In this document: positions 10,805 through 22,925 of the stretch, in pieces
Numbering within the stretch: position 1 is the first letter of the stretch
Layout: every line of letters starts with the position of its first letter
Assembly: GCA_011037195.1 (NCBI GenBank)
Contig: JAAEAF010002614.1
Location: 51,182 to 115,181 of the forward strand
Direction of reading: 5' to 3'
Origin: Triatoma infestans
Taxonomy: Eukaryota > Arthropoda > Insecta > Hemiptera > Reduviidae
DNA length: 64,000 bases
Translations under genes and position numbers: made by a program
Notes under the pieces: generated by a model
Told to the model about the DNA's origin: nothing
The model's input: the letters and a program-made list of their open reading frames with translations, nothing else
The model's database searches: none

Positions 10805-11165
10805 CGACCTTCACTTACTGCCGTTTATGGAGTTGTAACTGACAAATTTTCTTCAAACATATAATTTTCATTAAATGATTAAATTTGTCTTCAATTTTAT
10901 ATCAGTGGGAAAAATCTAAACTTAATAAAATGACTTGTTTGAGGAAAGCATACTATTCCCCCTCTACTGCTAAACTTCTTTAAATGAATTTTCCAAGAAA
11001 AAACGTTTCAGACAAAAGTGAAGTATATGTTAGTATGCGAGTTTAATGAAACCTGTCCGTATTTTCATAGAGGAAATTGCAGAAAACTAGGAAAAAAAGA
11101 ACGCACTTCCGGTCAGCCGATATCCTTAAAACTCTGATTAATATTATATGAATGATAGAATCGTA
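10805..11165 (-). repeat. Family A fragment
   Basis: It begins with TTCACTTACTGCCGTTTATG, a diverged terminus, and runs through the 'GACTTGTTTGAGGAAAGCAT' and 'CACTTCCGGTCAGCCGA' blocks. It abuts the next copy. Confidence 0.7.
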
Positions 11166-11171
11166 TAAAAA

Positions 11172-12166
11172 AAAAAAATCTGGTGTGAAACATTCACACA
11201 ACTTTCTCTTACTCCAGTTTTCAAAATTGTAATTGACAAATTTTATAGTTTGTGTACTAAATTTGATGAAATTCGTTCCTCGAAAACTAAAAAAGTTCAG
11301 TAAAAGCTCACTTCCTGTTTACTTATTTTCTTGAAACTCGGAATTTTTGACATCTATTCATTTATAATTAATTTTGTTTGGATGGTAGGATTGTATAATC
11401 AACTATGTTAGCACTTTAGAGGAAACCTAACCCCCTCCCCTAAATGAATTTTTCCCGTAGAAATATTTTAAATAAAAGTTCTAGATCTTTGCAAGTGTAG
11501 TTGATATTCAAAGTTTAAAGAAAAAGCGCTGGAGCCATTTTTGAGAAAATTGCAAAAAGTAAAAAAATACCAGAAAACTGAAAAATACATTTTAGTAAAA
11601 ATCGCACATCCGATCATCCGATTTTTTCAAACTCGGAATTTCAACAACACATTTAATTCTAATTAATGTTGTTTAGATGATAGAATTGTACAGTAAACTG
11701 AAATAGGACTTTACAAGACAACCCACCACCCCCTCCTCTAAAAGTGCCTTTGAATGCATTTTACCGAAGAAATGTTTCAAATAAAAATTGTAGATCTTTG
11801 TAAGTGTAGTTGATATAGCAAGTTTAAAGAAAATTGTTGGAGCCATTTTTGAGAAAACTGCAAAAAAGGGAAAAAAAAAATTTTGTAAAGTGGTACTTCC
11901 GGTCGAGGGATTTCGACCGCTGACCTACTGTCAGATCCCATAGTGATACCAAAACGGAATATCAAGTTTCAACTTTCTGCGATTTTTCGTTTCTGAGCTA
12001 TGCTGTTCATATACATAAATAACACACCACACACACAACAGACTATTTGCTAAAAACGACTTTTTTGGACTCAGGTGCCTCAAAACGGATATTTCCGGTG
12101 AAAACTCGATATCGAAAATTTGGCACGATTACAATACTTCCTCTTACTAGGAGTAAGAGAAAGTAA
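11172..12166 (-). repeat. Family A, full-length copy (A10)
   Basis: Outer hairpin GGTGTGAAACATTCACAC, then ACTTTCTCTTACTCCAG at the start, and TTCCTCTTACTAGGAGTAAG at the end. It has three tandem sub-units and a CACACAC tract near 12024-12038. With the 1188-2174 copy it best defines the family. Confidence 0.88.
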
Positions 12167-12369
12167 AAAAAAAAAAAAATAAAGCGAGATAACTCACCTG
12201 AACCAAATAGTTCTAAGTTATAAAACCAAATAGATTACATTTTAGTTTTAAAATCTGTTAGTGCTTTAAGTCTGTACATAAGAATGAAAACAGCTTTTAA
12301 GTTTGTACATATGTGAATAATGTATACAAGTCGATAAAATAAAATGTTAATGTGGAGTGTACGTTACAT

Positions 12370-12615
12370 TAAGGTATTCAGTTAACAGAGGTACACACAC
12401 ACACACACCATTCGCTAAAAACGTTTTTTTTCGTATCCATGAGACATCAAAACATGTATTTCCGGTTAGAACTCGATATCAACAAATTTGACACGATCGC
12501 AATACTTCCTCTTACCCCCAGCAGTAAGAGAAAGTAAAAAGTGTAATCATAGAACATCATGTCAGCACTGTCTACCATTTTTTTTATCCTATAAAATTGC
12601 CACAGTTTTCGTCAG
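12370..12615 (-). repeat. Family A 3' fragment plus shared flank (duplicon 2)
   Basis: Near-identical to 9505-9770, including the non-family flank with ATAGAACATCATGTCAGCAC. It differs mainly in the length of the CA tract and T-runs. Confidence 0.8.
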
Positions 12616-12990
12616 TTTTCGTAAAATTGAACTTAGTTAATTTTTCAATAATATATTTTTTAAAGTCTGTATTTAGGCTCATTTAGACATGTCATATTTA
12701 GGCCTGTAAGCACCCATATTTAAGTATACACGCATGCGTGGATGGTGTGTGTGGATTAGAAATGTGAAATGGAATGCGTAATTATCAAACAACTTGCTTG
12801 TATAGATTAATTGTTCAGCAACATATTTATTTATCTATACTATCTTACGATCGTTCAGCTCGTATTTTATCATTTCTTGTCAGTAACTATTTCACAATAG
12901 CCCCTCGGCTGAGACAGTTTTCTTTCACTCTGTTATAAATAAATGTAATAGTAAAATAGTATGGGTAATTAATTATCAAGTGCTTCAAAA
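12616..12990. other. Unassigned
   Basis: No ORF or repeat recognised. Confidence 0.4.
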
Positions 12991-12994
12991 AATG

Positions 12995-13285
12995 TAGTTT
13001 AAGTTACACATCCCCACGTGTTGGATGTTTCCATTTTTAAAGGGAACATTGTGCCCCTTTAAAGACCGAATCATGTGTTTTACCATTTAGGTATCACCAC
13101 CCCTCTTAACCTAGTTAGGTTCTAACCAAAACATTTTAAAAATCAGTGTATCAACTAAATGTGCTCTGTGCAAGTCTATCTTATCACACTGTTTGACAAA
13201 AAACATTCTGAAGATGGGCGAACGCCCGTAACCGGTCGATGATCACAAAAAAAAGCAGGCTAACACGGAAAATATCTCTGATGAA
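12995..13285 (-). mobile_element. Fold-back element fragment (family F1, copy 3)
   Basis: Homologous to 50078-50328. It has the CCCACGTGTT..CACCCCTCTTAACCTAG middle, then CTGAAGA (13208-13214), a GGGC/GCCC stem, and GTAACCGGTCGATGATCACA, ending at TCTCTGAT. The opposite arm seen in the other two copies is missing. The right side runs directly into family A. Confidence 0.75.
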
Positions 13286-13647
13286 ATTGCAATAGCACTT
13301 TAGAGAAAGCACAACTCTGCCCCTCCCATAAAAAAACAAACGCTTAAATGAATTTTTTCGGAGAAATGTCTGATATAAATCTTGTAGTTTGTAGAAAAAT
13401 ATAGTTTGACCGATATTGTCCAAAACCATATTGTCAGAGATCCGTTGGTATAACTTAAACTAATTATCAAGTTTGAACTTTTCTTGCGAGTTTTGCTTTT
13501 TGAGTTATGCTGACCACACTAAGACACGCAGGCCACTTAAATAAAAACCTTTTCAGGTGACCTCAAAGCATGTTCTGGTGAACACTCAATTTCACAAATT
13601 TGACACGATCCCAATACTTCCGCTCATCTGAAGAAAGAAAAAGTAAA
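13286..13647 (-). repeat. Family A fragment
   Basis: It starts inside the family (GCAATAGCACTTTAGAG), passes the CA-poor microsatellite position, and ends at a diverged terminus CATCTGAAGAAAGAAAAAGT. Confidence 0.7.
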
Positions 13648-13960
13648 AATGAATTATTAAAAACAAAACTGTTTTTTTTTTAGTTGTTTTTTCAAAGTAT
13701 ACTTGAAGACGTAAAAATAATGGCATAATCATATCATCTAATCTGAAAGCATAAAATCATGCTACTTTATGAATTAGTAGAAACCAGTGGTTAGATTAGG
13801 GTTGCAAATCATTACAAACAAAGCGTTCCAGGACAACATTACAGCATCCTGTATGATTTCATGTTCCCTGTTATAACTAGGGTGAATAATATCACTCTCT
13901 CTCTCTCTCTCTCCCACAGTTGAATTTCGTAAATTTCTAGTGAATTTTGATGTAGTATTA
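13648..13960. other. Unassigned, with a CT microsatellite
   Basis: A (CT)n run at about 13892-13913. Nothing else is recognised. Confidence 0.5.
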
Positions 13961-14057
13961 TGGTCTGGTTTTTACCATTAGGTATCTAGTGAATGTATAC
14001 AATTTTCAAAAATCCCGCCAACCGGAAGTGCAATTTATTGAATGATTTTTTTTTTCT

Positions 14058-15705
14058 TTCTACTTTCTCTCACTGCAGTTAAAGGAATTATTGTAATCGT
14101 GTCAAATTTTCGATACTGAGTTTTAATCGGAAGTATACATTTTGAGGATCACTGAGCAGTTTTTACCTAATGTATGTTTTGTATGCATATATGTGTGAAC
14201 TCAAAACTTAACTTAAAAAAAGGAAAAAAAATCGCAGAATGTTTAAAATTGACATTCCGTTTGGATATCACCATAGAGTGCGACAGGAAGGAAACATACC
14301 TGAGAAAATTTCTCAACCGGAATTACTACTTTACCGAATAGATTTTTCAATTTTTTGCGATTTTCTCGAGAAAGTGTTCAACCATTTTTATTAAAGTACA
14401 CATACTAAGAGCTTCAACTTTTATTCGAAACATTACTCCGAGAATTCATTGAATTTTTTTTTTTTTTTTTTTTTGAGAGAGAGGCGTGGAGTGAGGGGTT
14501 ATGTTTTCTTCTAAAGTGCTATTATAGTTTATTATATAATTGTATTATCTAAATAAGAATAATTTAGCATTAAATATGTTGTGAAAATATTGAGTGTGAA
14601 ATGAAAATCGGTCGACTAGAAGCGCATTTTACAGTTTTCTACGATTTTATCCATAATAACAGTGTTAGGTCGCGGTGTCTTTAAGAGATTAACTTTGGCT
14701 CGGTATTTCTAAATTGTTACTTCATCGCCCGCATATTTCCCACGACTTCCCGCCTTTTACCTCTCTCTCTTGGTGGTGAGCTTGGCGGCGCCTTCGATCT
14801 CTCGTAGTTCGCGCGTTATTTTTAGTTTCCCACACCCTTCAAACCTTCTTTATTCCTCAAAAATTACTTCACTTACCTTCTATCTTCGCCAACACAAGTT
14901 TGTTTACCGCTTCTGCTTCTGTAGTGAGTAGTGTATTGAGAATTCGCCTTTATATTTCACCTTATATTTCGCCTTTGTATTTCGCCATGCAAGTGGTTAA
15001 ACGCGCCTTTGAATTGAGTGAGACTGTATTCGCGCTTACGCCTTGCACCATCGTCATAAGAGTCTACCTTCCGCGCCCAGGTTGTTGCGCCACCAACCGC
15101 TGATTACACAGCAGCGACCACCGCCGCTATCGAACACCCTCATCTCTCTTCTTCTACGCCTCAATTCCTTCATCTCATTACCCCCACTCACTCATACGCG
15201 CGCGCGCACACGCGCATACACACACACGTACACGCCACATCTTCCTTTACCGTCCACCTACCGCCTCAACTTCGCCACTGGCGCATTCAGCATCACCACT
15301 GCCAAGGTAAGTCGAACCTTCTTCCTTTGCATCTCATTTTTTTATTTAATTTTTATTTATTGTCTATTTTTTGTATTTTACTTCTTGGCGCACGTTCGCC
15401 ATCTCGCCTTGGGTGTCTGCCGCGCAGACAAACAGCGACGGATTTCATTAAATTTGTTACACTAACCAATGAATACAGAGACCTATCACGTTTTACTGGG
15501 TACTTTCTTTTACAAAAAAGTACATTTAAAGAAGTTTGTCGTGTATACTTTCCTTAGAAAGAAAAGTCATTTTATTAAGTTTAGATTCGCCAAATTCAAG
15601 ACAAGCAAATAAAAATGATCAATTTGAAGACAATTTATCAATTAAATCCGTGTATACTGCAGTATGAGAAAGTAATGCGAGTGTTTCACATCAGATTTTT
15701 TTGGG
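14058..15705 (+). repeat. Family A copy split by a solo LTR
   Basis: The left part, 14058-14662, starts ACTTTCTCTCACTGCAG. The right part resumes at 15431 with CGACGGATTTCATTAAATTT, matching the undisturbed copies at about 6629 and 32244, and ends with TGAGAAAGT and GTTTCACATCAGATTTTTTT. The two halves read as one copy once 14663-15430 is removed. Confidence 0.82.
14663..15430. mobile_element. Solo LTR, 768 bp, with 5-bp TSD
   Basis: The block starts TGTTAGGTCGCGG and ends GCGCAGACA. AACAG lies directly before (14658-14662) and directly after (15431-15435). It is clearly richer in GC and CpG than its surroundings and interrupts a recognisable family A copy. TG..CA ends plus a 5-bp duplication fit a solo LTR of the Gypsy or BEL/Pao type. 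The short ORFs inside are not homologous to anything I recognise. A CCAAG/GTAAGT donor-like site lies at about 15301-15310. Orientation was not determined. Confidence 0.82.
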
Positions 15706-15796
15706 GGCTTTGCCTACTTTCTCGAAAACTGTCTATGCTCGAAAAGCAAATGATTTTAATTAAATTTAGCATACTACCACTAGCTGGCTTTACACT

Positions 15797-16295
15797 TCTT
15801 ACTTTCTCTTACTCCTAGAAAGAGGAAGGATTGCAATCGTGCCAGACATTGAGTTTTCACCGGAAACTTTTGGCGTGATCCTGAGAATTAAAAAAAAAAA
15901 AATGTTTTTAGCTAATGGTCTGTATGTATGTGCTTGGAACAGAATATCTTAAAATCCAAAAGTCGCCGGCAGCTCAAAACCTGGGTAGTATTCCATTTCC
16001 AGGCATTACCACCGCATCAGAGACAAAGATAAGATTTCCGGCATAATCCATTCCAGTTTTTTGAAATTTTCTCGAAAACGTTTTAATTTAAACTTGGATG
16101 CTTGCTGGCTAAATAGAATTGTGAAATCATTTTTATTTGAAACATTTTTCCGAATTATTTTGGATTCTTGTAGCGGAATTTCAAATGTTAATTTCAAATG
16201 TTAAATGTCAATTTCAAATGTTATATGTAGTTGGTTCAATGTTTTTAAAGCGCTTTTACAGAAAATATCTGTTTCACACCAGATTTTTTTTTTTT
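15797..16295 (+). repeat. Family A, internally deleted copy
   Basis: The left terminus ACTTTCTCTTACTCCTAGAA and right end GTTTCACACCAGATTTTTTT are both present, but only about 500 bp lies between them. A TCAAATGTTA.. unit is repeated locally at 16182-16225. Confidence 0.8.
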
Positions 16296-17700
16296 GCGGT
16301 TTTATTGAGCCGCTGAAACTAGAATTTTTCACATGCTAATTTTTCAGCCAGTGTTGGAAAAAGCGAAGGGGAAAAAATATATATAGTTACGAGTGGGTTA
16401 AGGTTAGATGAGTGATGCTCATTATACTTGGGTGTGCACAGTGTAAATGACAGTGTAAGTTAATGAGTAACTAGGGAGCGTTAAAGAGAAGAGGAGCTCG
16501 TGCTGTTGGCAAACTGGGGGAAAGGGGAGCGCTTGGCAGTAACTAGGTAGTGGCGGTGGTAGGGGGCAGGTACGGATAGAGGAGGTTGGGTTAGGTCCAT
16601 CCTAGAGTGTTATAGAGCTTGGAGAGCTTTTGTACAGAACTATAATATAGAGGTGTCGCCCCCTACCGGACTTCCTGGTGCTAGGACTAGCTCTGGTAGT
16701 CAAGTAGTCATTATACTGGAGTATCCTTCCATATAACAACTATATATATATATAATATGAGAAGAAACCTTCATACAGTATCAGTTCACTGGTAACAACC
16801 TGTTATATACTTCCTTGTGTCTCATATGCTTCATCTTCTTCCACATAATACCATCCAGTATATGTCAACATCTCCTTCCTAAGATTAAACTAGCTTAGTT
16901 GCAAGATGACAAACACCTGATACCGACCAAAAATTTAATATATAAATATAAAACAAAATTACTTTTTTCCTTTTTAATTTTTAATTATGGTTTTTTCACA
17001 AGATAAAATTTGTAATTACATTGTAATTCAGAAGACAGCAGCTAGATCAGACCACAATAATATTGGAAAATCTAACGTCACAGATTTCCCAGAATCAATT
17101 TTTTTTTTTTTTTTTTTGAAAAAATGTGTTTCATGTAAACAAAATAATAAATGATCTATGCGTTTGCGAAGTTTAAGGAAGATCGTTACCCCAATTTTTT
17201 TTTTTTTTAGAGGAATATGTAATCTCTAGTTCTGCCTGAAAGAGGGAAGTGGACTTTTACTTCGTCGGGGGATCTTGGTGTCTCTAGGAGTAAATATGAA
17301 CAACGCTTAGTAGTATAAAGAAAAGAGTAGTGGGCTATGATAACCAGAGGTTCTGTAGATATAGGCATGTCTAGTGCTCATAAGCATGCCCCTAAAGCCG
17401 CCTGAAAGGCACCTCCTTGTGGCCATTCAACACTCTAGCTGGAGACGTTTCACATGCATTAAGGCAAGTTATCGCAATGGCTAAGGACACAGAGTGGTGT
17501 CTTTTGTTCAGCCTAGCAACCTTGCAATAACCACCATCAGCCAAATCTTTTCTGAGACCAAAGTGGCCCGATCAACATACCTACTATAACTCTTAAGGTT
17601 CCTAGTTGAGCAGAATCGCCGTAACCCCTTCTGGCGAGGCTCCCTTAATGAATTCTTTCACCTGCTCTGCTTCTAAACAGTGATATTCCCCACTAGGTCT
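16296..17700. other. Unassigned region
   Basis: Positions 16460-16700 and 17220-17690 are GC-richer than the rest and lack stop-free frames long enough to call. The second block lies just beyond the 3' end of the LINE at 17701-19190 and could be an unrelated decayed element, but no motif supports that. Confidence 0.4.
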
Positions 17701-19190
17701 CTCATCATCATCATCAATCATGCTTTATTTACAATAAATATACAAAACATTTACAAGTCTCCAGGCGTGTTAGCTTTAGCAGCTATAAATTCCTAAAGGT
17801 AAATATATACAATTGTCTAAAGTCTAAATATATATGATGTGGGGAAAATTTGAAAAAAACCCAGCCAGTTTAAACAAGCTATATGCGGCCAGTTCTTTAT
17901 ATTATGGTGCTCCTCACTCTCCCGTGCCTAAGCACAACCCCCAAGTCCCCCATTACATCCGCAGAGTTGATTAGTGCTTAAGTTGCACCTGTCAAAAAAT
18001 TTCTCTGTGGCAGCTCTGATATGTTCTTGAACATAGTCGATGTACGTAGAAACGTGTAGGTCTAGGATTCGGGTATACCTGGGTGAAGAAGTTACTAATC
18101 TCAGGAACTTATTTTGCATCACCTGCATCGAGGCGACACTGGATCGACATGCCAAGCTCCAGGAGGGGGAGCAAAAGCTTATTCTCTTGGGAGAAGCTAG
18201 ACACCCTACAATAAAAGGGAAATAACACTCGTATAGCTGCCTTTTCCCTATTCATTCTGTCTCTTATGTGGTTAGCAAAGGTGAGCCTCCGGTCGAGAAC
18301 CACTGCCTAGATACTTGACAGTGGCAGAGCAAGGTATTGGCTGACCACCGAAACAGACATCCGATACATCGCCGGCCTGCGTCTGGTGAACGAAATAGCC
18401 TCACTTTTGGATGAGTTTATCTTAATTTCCCCAACTTCAGAACCTCTTGACGCAGAGCATAGCCCTATCCAAACGGTTAACAATCAATTATATCCAGTCT
18501 CCAGGAGGAGATATAAATGGTATGGTCGTCCGCGTTGAGAGGCAGTCTGACGTCCTTAGGGCGTGGCAGGAGGTTAAGGTAAATGAGAAAAAGAACTGGT
18601 CCTATAATAGATCCTTGTGGAACTCCTGCATTCACTTTATGAGGTTGAGACAAGGCCATATTGTAAGATACGCGAAATTCTCGATTACTAAGGTAGAATT
18701 TAATTACTTTGATAATATAAGGATGGAAATTATACTCCATCAGTTTACAAACCAATCCGTAGTGCCACACAGTATCAAATGCCTTTTGGATGGCCAACAA
18801 GATCATATCCGTATGTTTGCACTGGTTGAACGCCTCAATTATATCGTCCACGACCCTGGTTAATTGAGCAGTAGTGGACAGACCTGCTCCAAACCCAAAC
18901 TGCTCTTCTTTAATGATCTGATTGGCATCCAAGTGGCGATTAATTCTAGTTAACAAGATCTTTTCAAAAATCTTGCTGATAGAACTGCGCAGACTGACAG
19001 GCCTGTAGTTGTTAGGGTCATTCGGAGGTTTAGCGGGTTTAAGAAAGAGGATTATTTTGGAGGTTTTTCCAGGAAACAGGAAAATAACCAAGGATACTAG
19101 GTCCCAGATTTTCTATAAACTAAGTACATAAAAACTGATTCTGTCACTGCCTTGGGGAATACCACCAGAAAGGTTCCGGACCGATAAAAA
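17701..19190 (-). mobile_element. Jockey-like non-LTR retrotransposon (LINE), 5' truncated
   Basis: The minus strand carries a reverse transcriptase with NNYRPVSL, EEQFGF and AGVPQGSIIGP motifs, followed by the C-terminal region (VVLDRRLTFANHI, then QVMQNKFLRL and SPRYTRI) in shifted frames. The 3' end has AATAAAGCATGATTG followed by repeated TGA triplets, a simple-repeat tail typical of some LINEs. The N-terminal RT region (GSDRISFYVL) is readable near 19130-19160, so the copy reaches at least 19190. No APE domain is present. Confidence 0.85.
18477..19091 (-). pseudogene. LINE reverse transcriptase fragment (204 codons)
   Basis: This is the longest open frame of the LINE. It has the RT palm motifs in order: NYRPVSL at about residue 28, a degenerate second motif (ILLAIQKAFDTVWH, where the usual D-x-x-x-A-F-D context is altered), AGVPQGS at about 155-161, and NADD in place of the catalytic YADD. 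The changed catalytic box and the frameshift just downstream say it is dead. The mRNA would run from high to low coordinates. Downstream codons continue in other frames from 18303 to 17928. Confidence 0.85.
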
Positions 19191-19199
19191 TACTAAAAA

Positions 19200-20255
19200 T
19201 AACAACACTTAACAGTAATTGTCTCTCTTCAATATTTACTGTTTGAACAACATGTGAAAGCTAGTAGAGGTAGTTGAAATAATTATTCGCCCAGAAAACT
19301 TTAATTTTATTTGCATATCCTTGCACTTATACCGGATATATACATTATACGGGCGTAGATGTACCACTAAAGGAAACACTGTAACCAAAATTAAGGCAAG
19401 ACACGAGAAAGATAAGTTTGTTCACACTACAACTTGTGCTTTCTTTCTTCCTTTTTTTCCCTTAATTTTCATTGGATTAATTTTTAACTGAATTACGATC
19501 GCCCCCCCCCCCAAATTGTAACATACAATTACTCTCTTTTTTTTAAAAAAAAAAATCAAGCACCTAAAAGCATAGCATGGTTAGTTGATATTAGTCCCAA
19601 GAGAGGTTGCTCAACCATTAATGTAGTAACTACTCTTTTCGTATTTTTACGACTAAAATTATCGTACTTTACATGGATAAAAAAAAGGAAAAAGCAACAC
19701 TGTAAACCATCCTGGCTATTTAGAGGGATAATTTTTATCCCCCCCCCCCCACAGTGGTTTAAATGATACAGCTATAGCATTACTCACAAAACACAAACAA
19801 TTCACAATTTCCTTTTTATAGAAAATTGTACAGGCATTATTTGTTTTTATTTCTTATTTCTGGCCCCTCACACTCCACATAGAACAATTCATCGTACCTA
19901 AAAAAAAAAAAAAAAAAATCTAAGCTGTAAGTAAATACATGAGATGTACAGAATGAAGGTGGAGGGTCTGTATCATTAAGTTTATCTGTTTTTATTTAGC
20001 ACGGAGGAAATATATGATCCCTATGGAGTAATAATTGTTCCATTAAGGTTTATTATCGTATTTTTGTACATGTTTTTTGTTTTAACCCTGTTTTCTCTTA
20101 TCTTTTTCTTTTTTTTAACTACTTTCATTTTCTCAGGAAACATATTTGTTAGGTCCTTATAATCCGGTAAAGAAGTTTTTAGAAATTGATCTGCTGTGCG
20201 TGTTTAGAAAGTTTAAACTTGATATTCCCTTTTGAGTATCAGATGAATCCGTTAG
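19200..20255. other. Unassigned, homopolymer-rich
   Basis: C-runs at 19503-19512 and 19741-19750, and an A-run at about 19901-19918. No coding or repeat structure was recognised. Confidence 0.45.
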
Positions 20256-20580
20256 GATTTATTATTATTAGACAGGTGCCTGGAGGCATGGGACCTAAGC
20301 TTATATGGCTCTTATCCCCCCGATACCCCCCATATCGTGACCTTAAATAGTCTCCCCCAGTAACCTACTGGTCAGTCTACAATATCCCAGGACATCCTTC
20401 AACTCCAACTCGCCCAAGCAATCCTGCGAGAGTGGTGCCCTCCCAAATACCTAGTACCAGGAATCGGCGGCACTGACATAGATAGTGATACACCGTTTCC
20501 CTGACTCCGTCATCGCAATGCTGACAAGTGGGACTAGACATCCTCCCAATTGTAGTGGAAGAAAGAAACACAAAAATAAT
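20256..20580 (-). mobile_element. LINE 3' fragment with CCHC-type C-terminus
   Basis: Minus-strand codons read CQHCDDGVRETVYHYLCQC, the Cys-His pattern found downstream of the RNase H domain in several RNase H-bearing LINEs. The 3' end is a short TAATAATAAT-type tail at about 20256-20265. Only about 300 bp remains. Confidence 0.7.
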
Positions 20581-20734
20581 AGTTTTGAAAAATTAGAATA
20601 TTTTATAGTTTTAAAAATAGAATTTTGTCAATATTTTAAATGTATCTTAATGCAGTGAAAAGAGCCGGTACTATAATTTAGGTCAGTGCTACCAAGAGAC
20701 AAAGGGCAAGAAACAGTTAGGGTAACTCTATCCA

Positions 20735-21080
20735 AACATACCAGCATTATTTGAAAAGATTTGAACGAACAATTAGAAGACATTCCTTCAAAACAGTCTG
20801 AAAGAGACACCGAAGCAGAACACTTCAGGAATCAGTGCCAGTTATAACATAAGAGTTTATTCCAAGTAATTGCAGTAAATTAATAAGCATATTGCTGTGT
20901 TACTGAATAGCATTTTAATTCTCTAAAGAATATATTTAATTTAATCTACCAGTGTTTTCTTAATTATTCTTATTACTTCTCTCTCTTAAAACTTACAAAC
21001 ACAAACCCTTTACAAAGCCGCTCACGCCACAAGCTACCACTCCACTACTAAACAACAGCACACCAACCACATTTCACTAT
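20735..21080 (-). mobile_element. LTR-retrotransposon fragment, copy 2
   Basis: Homologous to 4165-4545, with the same order on the minus strand: LTR-like block, TTATAAC, TGGCACTGATTCC (PBS-like), leader. It is better preserved than copy 1. Confidence 0.6.
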
Positions 21081-21176
21081 GTGAAACAAGTGACTAGACA
21101 CCCAGGTGTGTCCAGTCACTAGCCCCACCAAGGTCCTCAGACCTGTCCTGCTGAGGGACAGGAGGTAAGCCGAAAC
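21065..21176. other. Cluster of three stem-loops
   Basis: Adjacent inverted repeats: TTTCACTATGTGAAA (21075-21089); an arm AGTGACTAGACACC paired with its near-complement ending CCAGTCACT (about 21092-21121); and CCTGTCC..GGGACAGG (about 21147-21167), with a smaller AGGTC..GACCT just before it. Their role is unknown. They lie just outside the LTR fragment. Confidence 0.7.
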
Positions 21177-21289
21177 CCCTGCTTAATTCGTTTTATAAAT
21201 CTTTTAGCTTGGAGGCACCCCTGCGTGTCCCCCCCCAGCATTTGATCCGTCAGGAAATATTGATGTAAAGTCTTTCAAAAGGAAGTAAC

Positions 21290-21445
21290 ACTTTATTGCA
21301 GGAATGTTTCAGATTGACGATTTTCTTTAAATTCTGTATACGGGTACCTAACTCGGATTTTTACAGATCTATCACATTTATTTGCAACACTTGGGGGGAG
21401 GGGGGAAGGAAGTTTTATTTTAGAGAGGTTCTGGGGCACTGCAAT
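21290..21445 (+). repeat. Family A internal fragment
   Basis: It carries CGATTTTCTTTAAATTCTGT, ACATTTATTTGCAACAC and GGGGGGAGGGG in family order. No terminus is present. Confidence 0.6.
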
Positions 21446-21895
21446 ATTAACCCCTGTACAAATTAATGAGAATTTCAATATCACAAGTAGAAGCCAATCA
21501 TAGTGTAGAAGTGAAGGTGTCAAACGTGGGCGTGGTCAACATAATAATTTTAAATTTCTGATTGGCCTAGCATAAACACTAATTATAATTATCAAATCGT
21601 AAAATGAAAATTTTTTATAAAACAAAAAAATGCAAAAAATCAAGTTATTTCTGATATAATGTTCACTGTTTTATATAATTAATTTGAGCTATAAAGAAAA
21701 AATTCAACTTTCATTCCATCGTTGAAAAAGAAATCAAAAGAGAATTAAGCAAAAATGCAAGATCCACCATTTTGTATTTGGCTGTTTTATACTACTATAC
21801 TAAACACCCATAAAAATTTCTCCAAGAAATTCATAATATTTCTTTAAAAAACTTTTCTGGAAGCTGGAGTTTTAGCTATACCTACATTATGTTAA
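21446..21895. other. Unassigned
   Basis: AT-rich sequence with no recognisable structure. Confidence 0.4.
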
Positions 21896-21899
21896 TTTT

Positions 21900-22075
21900 G
21901 CGTGGTAGTATCTAAACGGAAGTTTGAGCTTCCTGCAACTTTTCGTTTTGGAGATATTATTTTTAAAAACACACACAGACAATTTTCTAAAATGGGACCA
22001 CAAAACGTGTACTTCCGGTGAAAACTCAATTTCGAAAATCTGGCACGATTACAATTCTTCCTCTTACACATGTTT
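21900..22075 (-). repeat. Family A 3' fragment
   Basis: It has GTGGTAGTATCTAAACGGA, a short CACACACA tract and TCCGGTGAAAACTCAATTTC, ending at ATTCTTCCTCTTAC without the second half of the terminal palindrome. Confidence 0.7.
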
Positions 22076-22677
22076 CATCCATTAAATTAATTTATACCTA
22101 ATCTTGAATTCATATAAATGATCAGCTGTTGATTTCTTTTTACTTTTACTAAGTTACACTACAATAATGTAATTTCTAATAATGTTTACACACCATTACA
22201 CACAACCGATTTCAGACATACTGAAAGTAAACATTAACAAAAAAAAAGGAACTCTTTTTACACTTTTTCCATTAAATGGTAAAAAGAAGCACTGTCGGAC
22301 CTGAAAGACCTGAACATTAGTTTAGGTAAATTTACATTATCAATAGTGGAGGGGAAAAATAGGGTTTCTCCCACCCCCTGGTTAAGTGTAAACATTTACG
22401 TTCTAGTAGTGTGCATTTAATAGAATATTAAGCTACGATGGAGTACTTTTCCAAGTTCTCCTGCTTTTAGTAGGACTTTATTTTTGTGGGATGGGGCTTT
22501 AGGAAGTGTTTTGTACGTACTTTTTTCCAAGGTTAGTTACTACTTTGCAATGGGGGGGGGAGTGACTTAATTAGCCACTAGTGGTTTAAATGATACAGCT
22601 ATAGCATTATTCACAAACCACAAACTTGTTTGTATAATTATATTTTTTTTTAATTCAAGTTTTAACTGGGAAAATAA
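22076..22677. other. Unassigned
   Basis: No ORF or repeat recognised. A G-run lies at 22552-22561. A short string at 22580-22620 (GTGGTTTAAATGATACAGCT) recurs at about 19755-19774 and points to a small dispersed repeat. Confidence 0.5.
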
Positions 22678-22925
22678 TCTGGTGTGAAATAATAGCTGGG
22701 ATTTTTACTAAATGGCTTCAAAATATATAACTGGGAGAATCTTAACTTTTTGAGGGCAGTACGATCACCAAGTTCCTCCCCAGAAGAACCCTCTTATAGT
22801 CAATTTTCTCAAGAAAAGAAAAATTCAGATAAAAGAGAATTCAGAGCGTAGCCCAAAAATGTATTTCCGGTTGTAACTCAATTTCAAGAATCTGACTGTG
22901 AAAAAGGAATAATCCACTAATAATA
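22678..22925 (-). repeat. Family A fragment, diverged
   Basis: It opens with TCTGGTGTGAAATAATAGCT and contains GTATTTCCGGTTGTAACTC. It is internally deleted. Confidence 0.55.

Noticed and set aside
14663..15430. CpG-rich block as a host promoter/first exon
   Set aside because: The 5-bp duplication and rejoined family A sequence show an LTR insertion, though promoter activity is not excluded.
15043..15465. 140-codon ORF rich in Leu, Ser, Thr and His
   Set aside because: Lies within and across the end of the solo LTR 14663-15430; composition follows CT- and CA-rich DNA; no protein features.
18447..18863. 138-codon plus-strand ORF
   Set aside because: Antisense shadow of the LINE reverse transcriptase at 18477-19091.
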